Source: Gerris lacustris (lineage: Eukaryota > Arthropoda > Insecta > Hemiptera > Gerridae). Taken from it: a stretch of 64,000 nt of DNA. The notes beneath the pieces are model-generated. The model did no database searches. It was not told the DNA's origin and worked only from the letters and a program-made list of their open reading frames with translations. Below are positions 57,061-64,000 of this stretch, piece after piece. The stretch is taken from assembly GCA_951217055.1 (NCBI GenBank), contig OX578276.1:37782205-37846204 (forward strand), written 5' to 3'. The first letter of the stretch is position 1. Each line of letters begins with the position of its first letter. The position numbers were made by a program, and so were the translations under genes.

Positions 57061-58181
57061 ATAGACTAAAATTTGATTATATACCTCTTACTTCACTAAA
57101 TAAATTATCCTAGACTTTCGTTTTAAAAGTATTTACTTATAATTCTTCTCCTACCATCTGGCTACCTTTTTTTTTTTGTTTGGAGTTTATTTTCATTTAT
57201 TTTTTTCCCCCTATAAGTTCATCACATTTTCTTTATTTCGGTGTTAACTATAGTTAACATAACCTTCGTTTTATTTATTTTTGCATGTATCTAATACGAA
57301 TTTATTTAATTGTTTATTTATTAATGTATTAGTACATCCGAACTTAAGTAAATTTATCACGTAAAATATTTACGCAAAAGTTCAGCTACGGGTGTACAGG
57401 TTGCATGCAACGTCAGAAATACGTATTATGATTGTAATTGGTATGATTGTTATGATTAATATTTGTTTATAACTTTATGCTTTTGCTGTTGTTTTTTTGT
57501 ACTAATTATGTTATGGTTAGTGGAAGTTAAACTTTTTGTTTATTATAATTTCTTCTGCTCCTAACTGTATATTACAAATGAGGGGCAACCTTACAATTTG
57601 TTTTGTTATACCGTATGTACCCAGACATTAGTTCCCTTTTCGGCACACGGTGTCACTGGGGACACCTGTACTTTTCATTTTTTTTTAATTCGGCGCGCGC
57701 ATCCCTTTTTTTTGTTTGGAGTTTATTTTCATTTATTTCTTTCCCCCTATAAGTCCATCCCATTTTCTTTATTTGGGTGTTAACTATAGTTACCACAACC
57801 TTCGTTTTATTACTTTTCCTCACTACCTATAGTAGGAAAAGTACTGTTTTCACCAAAAACGGTTTTCAGCATGACGTCTGTATGTATGTATGTGTGTGTG
57901 TGTGTGTACTTAAGTTTATATTAAACTTAAGTTAATATATCATAAAAAATGTTATTTTAAAAAGTTAGTAAAAAATGTACGTTAAGTTCATAGCTACGGG
58001 TGTACAGGTTGCATGCAACGTCAGAAATACATATTTGATTATAATTGGTATGATTATTATGATTAATATTTTTTGTTTATAACTTTATGCTTTTGTTATC
58101 GTGCTAATTATGTTATCGTTAGTGGAAGTTGAACTTCTATTGTTAATTATAATTTCTTCTGCTCCTAACTGTCTTTTAAGC
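57061..58181. other. Spacer at the junction of the large tandem copies
   Basis: 57061-57200 matches 50560-50700. 57200-57700 is a diverged relative of 52500-52650 and 50900-51100. From 57713 the sequence again matches 50690 onward. The junction of the approximately 7-kb duplication therefore lies near 57200-57713. A short TG microsatellite is at 57880-57907. No gene is visible. Confidence 0.6.
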
Positions 58182-58932
58182 CTTGTTTGCACGGGTCGAG
58201 TATTTTAGTACAGTAGTTTAGTAATTTAGTACTCGACTCGTTTGGACACTTTGTTTTTAGTCGAGTAATTTAGTTATTAGTCGAGTAGTTTAGTTGTACT
58301 CGAGTGGAACTGTCGAGTGTGCAATTTAGTAGAATTTAGTAGTTTACCCCCTCCACCTAGTTCAACTTATAGTCGACCAGTCCGGACATGTTGGTTTAGT
58401 CGAGTACATTAGTAATGTTGGTACGCTGTGAATTGTTTATCTCCGGAGGTGCAAAGGTAGATAGTTTTGCATTGTTGACAGTTCTAAAAAGGAAATAACT
58501 GCTTCCAATTTCATTTTAGCTGGGATGGCTTCCCTCATTGATGGGTCACATCGCTGTACATCTTGTTTTATTAGGTTTAACAATTGATTAAAATTAGTTT
58601 TAGACATTCTCAACGCAGCAAAATATTCTTCGGGATCTTCTACAGCCAGTTCTCGTAATAGATTATTAGAAGTCCCACAATTATTTCTTTTTAAAATTCA
58701 ATTTCTCGTCCTCTATTCATTTCGATGCGGATATTTTTTTCCAATTCGTTAAGGCACAGGTTTAAACTTAAATGTAAGGCTTTGCGAACGAGATCCCGTC
58801 TCTGTGAAGACACTAATGCACTAAATTCAACGACGTGCAAACACTTACTAAATTTATATTACTCGACTCTCACTAAATTACTCGACCATGGCTACTAAAT
58901 ACTCAAATACTCGACCCGTGCAAACTAGGCTT
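58182..58932 (-). mobile_element. PIF/Harbinger-type element with residual transposase, long copy
   Basis: Same ends as 51154-51650. The extra central 250 bp encodes, on the minus strand (about 58683 down to 58437), SNNLLRELAVEDPEEYFAAL, RMSKTNFNQLLNLIKQDVQR, DPSMREAIPAKMKLEAVISF and LELSTMQNYLPLHLRR-stop. This is the N-terminal part of a HARBI1-like transposase (L.EL..EDP..YF..LRM, MREAIPA..KL...L.FL). The catalytic domain is missing. The short copy probably arose by internal deletion of this form. Confidence 0.85.
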
Positions 58933-59233
58933 TCCGCTAATTAATTTAATTACCATCATAGAACAGGTAAGCTCACCTACACCTCTGATCCGATACCCTA
59001 GTTATATCCCTAATTTGACCCTCTTTTCCCTTGAATACTTATCCTTTATTTTCATTCCATATTAACACCCACCCCTAACCGACTGCGTCCGGTAGTAAAC
59101 CAACGGTCACATCCTCTACGATCATGCAAATGGTACATGGCCTTATTTTCACATCTGATTGAGTAAAAATTTGGTACTGCCATTTAAAGTATTAGATTTA
59201 TTTTTATACATTTTATTTTAGTTACTACATACC

Positions 59234-59491
59234 TACTAAATCCCTTACAAAGTACCTAAATACCTTCAGAAAGTATTATTGAGGATAATATAATATTATT
59301 TAGTTTGTATGTCATGCGTTTCACGGAATTTATGCTCTAATCATTATTATATACTTTTTACGTACTAAATCCCTTACAAAGTACCTAAATACCTTCAGAA
59401 AGTATTATTGAGGATAATATAATATTATTTAGTTTGTATGTCATGCGTTTCACGGAATTTATGCTCTAATCATTATTATATACTTTTTACG
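59234..59491. repeat. 129-bp tandem duplication
   Basis: 59234-59362 is repeated at 59363-59491 with near identity ('tactaaatcccttacaaagt' onward). The first large copy (51950-52080) has this segment once, so this duplication occurred after the 7-kb one. Confidence 0.88.
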
Positions 59492-60124
59492 TACTTGATT
59501 GTTTGTAAATATTGTTGTGGTAATAAAAAGAGGTACCGATTTACTATAGTTACTGTTCCTACACATATACTTTTTAGTTGAATTAGTTAGTAATTTCTTG
59601 TTTTTTAAGCTACAGTTAGCTGACAATTTTGTTGTTTTACTATATGTATTTTACATTTCATTATACCTATGCATTTCCTGACATTTGCATTAGACGATCT
59701 CATGCTAATTATTTACGTTTTTGTTAGTACTTTATCCTTTACGTTATTTATGTTCTATTTTATATTTTACCCTTCTATACAAAAAAAAAGGTGATTCGCA
59801 GACTAGTATTATTTGCCTGTTCATTGTGTTCATATGACCCTCATTTGGTATACGAAATTTGGCATTGTGATACTATTATAATACATAATGTTCTTTTAGT
59901 ATTTTTGCAAGTGCATCCCATTTTCTTTATTTCAGTGATAACTATAGTTACCACAGCCTTCGATTTATTTTTTTTTAATGTATCTAATCCGAATTTATTT
60001 AATTAATGTATTAGTATATCCGAACTTAAGTTAATTTATCACGTAATAAATTTACGTTAAGTACATAGCTACGGAACTTATTTCCTGAAAAGCGTTTAAT
60101 ACGATCATAAATTATTCGGGACCA

Positions 60125-60397
60125 GTGAAGAGATCGGTGATGCACATCTTCCCACAAGCTGGTAGCACTCGGGGAAAGTATCTCTCGTCAAGGAAGAATC
60201 TCGGGAGGATTAGAGTACTGATGCTCAAACGGAAACACGGTTGGACGGAGTACATTGTGTGTGGCAAACTCGAACAAGCCCCCCCCCCCTTCCCCAGGAA
60301 CACGGCGGAGTCAAGGAACCAGGTTTCGAAATTAAACCAAAATAATAACTTTATTAATTTACTCAGTACGTATTATTTTATCATTTACTTGAATTGA
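60125..60397 (+). CDS. Hypothetical small ORF, copy 2
   Basis: Same protein start as 52705 (MKRSVMHIFPQAGSTRGKYL, SSRKNLGRIRVLMLKRKHGW). One fewer C in the homopolymer shifts the C-terminus to FPRNTAESRNQVSKLNQN. Differences from copy 1 (G/R, L/F) are few. No family recognised; likely a relic. Confidence 0.3.
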   Translation: MKRSVMHIFPQAGSTRGKYLSSRKNLGRIRVLMLKRKHGWTEYIVCGKLEQAPPPFPRNTAESRNQVSKLNQNNNFINLLSTYYFIIYLN

Positions 60398-60459
60398 GGG
60401 AATTAATTATTTATTAGAGTTACGGTTACAAATCTTATGGATGATTGTTACGATTGTAT

Positions 60460-60720
60460 AGTGTATGGATTACTAAAGTAGATTTATATGTTGAAGATTC
60501 TAGTTATTTATAAATTATAGTTATTTATATGTCAGAGATTATAGTTATTTATAAGTTAGAGGCTATAGTTATTTAAATTTTAGAGATTCTGGTACTTTAT
60601 ACATTATAGATTATAGTTATTTAAATTTTAGAGATTCTGGTAATTTATACTTTATAGATTATAGTTATTTATGTTAGAGGCTATAGTTATTGATCTGTTA
60701 GAGATAATAATTATATGTAA
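60460..60720. repeat. Degenerate AT-rich tandem repeat, copy 2
   Basis: Counterpart of 53040-53300, built of 'tatagttattta' recurrences separated by 'gttagaggc' or 'ttttagagattctgg'. Confidence 0.7.
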
Positions 60721-61012
60721 GTTAGAATTAAAAGTGCAGGTGCGGTAACTAGTGTTATATACTGTCTTCCTGGTTTAATAATAAGTGCCTGGCTAATTGT
60801 TTAAGTGTAATTAATTAAGTTATATCCCGATAGACTAAAATTTGATTTATATACCTCTTACTACTCTAATTAAATTATCCTACACTTTCGTTTTAAAAGT
60901 ATTTACTTATAATTCTTCTCCTACCATCTTGCTACCTTTTTTTTTGTTTGGAGTTTATTGTCATTTATTTTTTTCCAGTCTGAAGACTTTGTAGGAGAAG
61001 AATTATCTAGAG

Positions 61013-61868
61013 CAGGGGTGCCCAACCTACGGCCCGCGAGCCGATTTTATGTGGCCCGCGTTGCCATAAAAACGAAGAATTTACAAGCATTCAGAGAATC
61101 TATAATATATTAATTTCCTAATGTCGAACAGCCCAGCTGATTTTGTCCAGCAACATTGGAGAATGGGGAAAACAGAGATCTGTAGCCATTTTACAGCGCC
61201 TTGCCCAATGAAGATTTCAAAAACTCAAAAATGTTTGCTCGTAGCATGTTCTCAGTGTTTGGCTCGACCTATTTTTGCGAACAAACATTTCCAAAAATGA
61301 ATTACATTAAATCAAAATTACGGTCTTCCCCCACAGATGAACACTTAAAATCGTTACATTGGTACAACCAAGTTTGAGCCTAAGTGGAAAGACATTTTAA
61401 GTACAAGTGCAAAGTAGTTTCAACCATCTCACTGAAGCTAAGTTATATACAAACTTGATATTTTGATTAATAACTTTGTAAAATGAACGACTAACTTTTT
61501 TGTAATTCATACTGTTATTTTTTTTTTCTTTTGGGTTTTAGTCCCGATCAACTGCCAGGGTTATTACAGGACGGGGGTTATCCATTATCATACTGTTATT
61601 GTTGTGTTTTTATACTTGTGTGGTTAATTACAATCATTTTAATATATATATTTGAGTGTTTTCTGAAGTAACAGAAAAAAAAAAACTTTATTAACATGGT
61701 GTTTCAGCTAAAACCAAAACGGAAAATTGACCTTCTAGGAAAGCATAAAAACGTGTTTTATGAGGGTAAAAATCCCCCCCCCCCCCCCGGTACACTACTG
61801 GCCCCCGGCCCACCTTCCCTTTAAATGTTGACAATGTGGCCCTTGATTTAAAAGGTTGGGCACCCCTG
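61013..61868 (+). mobile_element. hAT deletion derivative, copy 2
   Basis: Duplicate of 53594-54447 with the same ATCTAGAG target repeats (61005-61012 and 61869-61876), the same FARSMFSVFGSTYFCEQ hATC remnant, the same 69-bp SINE-like insertion (61520-61588) and a longer C run. The shared target site shows it was copied with its flanks rather than inserted independently. Confidence 0.88.
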
Positions 61869-61876
61869 ATCTAGAG

Positions 61877-62284
61877 AGCAGAGGGTAGATATCTTGAGGC
61901 AAGGAGGAATGGAAGATAGCTGAGGAGATCCTATCAAAGTTCTCCTATGCGCACCATCCGGCAAAGCAGCCTTTTTAATAAATAGAGTGACGCTTTACAC
62001 CGCGATTGCCTTTCCATTGCAGCAATATGGGGAACAGTTGCCCGAATTGTCAAGTGACATGGCAAATAGCATAAGGGAGAAATTCGGTACGGCGTCAGTC
62101 AAGCTTTAAAATTAAGAGCCTTAAACTCAATTAAAATAAGAAAGCTTCTGATGTCGGGGGTCTTCCAACTAGTGGGGATCAATCGGGCGATCCTCGGGGA
62201 GGAGTCGGGATAGTTCCTAGACGAATTGATGCAATAATTGCATCAGTAAATTATAACCAAGAAGGAGAACCATTGGATTTAGAC
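61877..62284 (+). pseudogene. Helitron/PIF1 helicase fragment, copy 3
   Basis: Near-identical duplicate of 54456-54863, carrying IKVLLCAPSGKAAFLI and QQYGEQLPELSSDMANSIRE. Confidence 0.7.
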
Positions 62285-62287
62285 AAT

Positions 62288-63614
62288 AGCTAGCCATACA
62301 CGGACGCTCTTTCATTCCGAAAATAGCGGCATGTGCAAACGGGAGAGGAAAGGAGGAAAGGAAAGAACGGGAATGGAAAATGTGGAGATCAATTTACCCC
62401 AAAAGTTTTTCCCTTGGTAAATCGTGTCATGTGGAAACGGGAGAGGAAAGAGTGGCAAGGGAAAATGGGGTCGGCTTTTTTGACGAAGGAATTTCTCAAG
62501 TGATTGCGCGGCGTGTTATCATTTGAAAGGAAAAAACGTTACTGTATGGGAGAAAACCTTTATTTGTCGTGTCATTTGGCCTCGCGCGTTGTCACGTTTA
62601 ACATTTGAAGAGGATAGAGGGAAAGTGGAACGGGTTTCCAGTCCAACTTTGGTTTCGCTGCAGTGAAGTGCTGTTTAGGTGTAAATTTTGCTGTATCAAT
62701 TCTTAAGCTTTTTTAGTTTTAGTGAGATAAAATCATTTAAGTGTAGTTTGTGATTGTAAACAGGAAGGAAGTTTTAGTGTCATGCGTCCTTCTAACTCTA
62801 CATACAACAGTTTGTGTAAAAAAATCACGAAAAAAAGAGTTGGGCAGAAAAAGTGGCTGGCTGACCGTGAAAAATATGGTCACATGAGTTTATCAAAGGA
62901 ACTTAGAGAGAACGATCCTGATGATTATAAAAACTATTAGAGAATGGATTCAGTCTGTTTCGAAGATCAAAATACTACAGACTGGGTACATACTGCTCAT
63001 CGAGACCTGCGTCACTTTTATTAAATTGTTCAAACTTCTTCAACTCCTTGTGAAATGAGCCTCGCAAGGATTGAATCCTTATCGACACTAGATCCCGATT
63101 GGCTTTAGGGTCCTACTTCTTGTGATGTTGGATTAGCGCATCGTAGCCCACATTCTTTAAATTTCGATTGAAGTACCTAATCTTTACTTTTAATTTTCCA
63201 AAGAGATGGATGCTCGCGGTAGTGGCCGATAAATTCCGTTAGGAACTCTTTAGATGCATGGCGCATATCCGACCTGACGAAATATAACTGGTACAACTGG
63301 TGGGATGACGATATGCCACTAATGTTCTCTAGCGGCGCTTGTAAGACTTAAACTATGGTGCGGGGCGATCCAACACGTGGCGTGGGGCGATCCAACACGT
63401 GGCGTGGGGCGAATCCCTTCCCGCTATGCTTTCTGTGTGATAATAGCCACTAACGCAGATGATAATCAGAAGGATATTTTTCGCGAATCGTTTGTCAAAC
63501 CATTTCCCGTATTTTCATGGCGTGTACTACGTCCACTAACACACGATTTTTTAGAAATGATTCGGAAAGACGCCACGATTTTCAGAATGAAAGAACGTCC
63601 GTGTATGGCCGGCT
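62288..63614 (+). mobile_element. PIF/Harbinger-like element, copy 3
   Basis: Duplicate of 54867-56193, exactly 1,327 bp, with the same AAT flanks (62285-62287 and 63615-63617), the same DPDDYKNY relic and the same right-terminal open frame (63377-63616). Confidence 0.75.
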
Positions 63615-63617
63615 AAT

Positions 63618-64000
63618 ATCCCCTTCGTAGGTTATTAAATTCAATATTAGAAGATCAGGGGGTGCAACTAATTCCTGCCACTGTGGAAATACATGGGTAA
63701 TTTCAAGGTCATTTTGGTATCCCAGTTCTTTTATCATCTCCAAAAAACTACCAAACAAAAAAAAAAAAAAATAACAAAAAATAACAAAACATTCCGTGAA
63801 AACCCCTATTTCAAAAGCAAAAGGTAAAAAAATGTTATGGAAGAAAAAGTCATTCGGAAACTGTGGCGTTACCAGAAGAAGATTACCAACCGCAACCGGA
63901 TTTAGAACAATTTGAATATTTCAGTAATTTTTTTTACAGAAGAATTGATTGAAATAATAGAAACAGAAAGTAAGCGTTAGTATGCAAAAAAAAGAATGGA
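63618..64000 (+). pseudogene. Truncated piggyBac transposase, copy 3 (runs off the window)
   Basis: Matches 56197-56580: the A-rich run, KSFGNCGVTRR.., and the sequence leading to the KKRNGG start of the FIAIEILMGVV frame, where the window ends. Confidence 0.7.

Larger units (their letters stand above)
50690..64000 (+). repeat. Large tandem duplication, period about 7.0-7.4 kb
   Basis: 50690-57200 is repeated from 57713 to beyond 64000, with offset about 7,023 bp at the start and 7,420 bp later, because the second copy has the long Harbinger element and a 129-bp duplication. The upstream flank 47208-50700 is a third, partial copy of the Harbinger/piggyBac end of the unit. All nested insertions (hAT, SINE-like, Harbinger) share target sites between copies, so nesting predates duplication. 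Confidence 0.9.

Overview
This is an AT-rich, eukaryotic, gene-poor and transposon-dense window. It has spliceosomal-type introns, tandem satellite-like DNA and many decayed transposons. The repeat content (THAP/P-element-like, piggyBac, hAT, PIF/Harbinger, Helitron, R2-like, BEL and Polinton-like fragments, YqaJ-domain genes) suggests an arthropod, most likely a hemipteran-type insect genome. That is inference from the family mix; no species marker is visible. I see no intact host gene, rRNA, tRNA or CRISPR array.

Layout. (1) 1-17256 is a tandem array of about 630-750 bp monomers. Much of it is organised into an approximately 2.04-kb three-monomer higher-order repeat. It is interrupted at a TTAA by a 1,989-bp piggyBac-like non-autonomous element (12512-14500), which itself carries a 234-bp MITE. 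(2) 17257-19970 holds unassigned DNA, one stray satellite fragment, a decayed piggyBac transposase and other relics. (3) 20178-24170 is a THAP/P-element-type transposase gene. Its small exons share the same splice phase; it is frameshifted and cut by a SINE and an R2-like retrotransposon fragment. (4) 25247-28369 carries three tandem copies of a YqaJ-nuclease-like gene fragment. The third copy is cut by a piggyBac element inserted at a TTAA that the other two copies still have empty. (5) 29990-41500 is a graveyard of fragments: a second P-type transposase, MADF, an uncharacterised HWDGK family hit by a hAT MITE, Polinton-like, a BEL Gag/DDE transposase fusion, and an R2-like 3' end with a triplicated 48-bp segment. 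(6) 42240-46400 is a Helitron/PIF1 helicase fragment split by a complete 3,279-bp hAT element. The hAT transposase has only two premature stops. (7) 47.2-64.0 kb is a large tandem duplication with a period of about 7.4 kb, made of nested Harbinger, piggyBac, Helitron and hAT pieces. The first copy carries an extra 1.64-kb insertion that is exposed by comparison with the empty sites.

The genes do not form a pathway. The biology here is repeated nesting and duplication of selfish DNA. The best-preserved items are the hAT transposase (44090-46042), the THAP/P-type gene model (20178-24170) and the satellite monomer, whose A-type version keeps a two-block, splice-compatible open frame that the other monomer types have lost.
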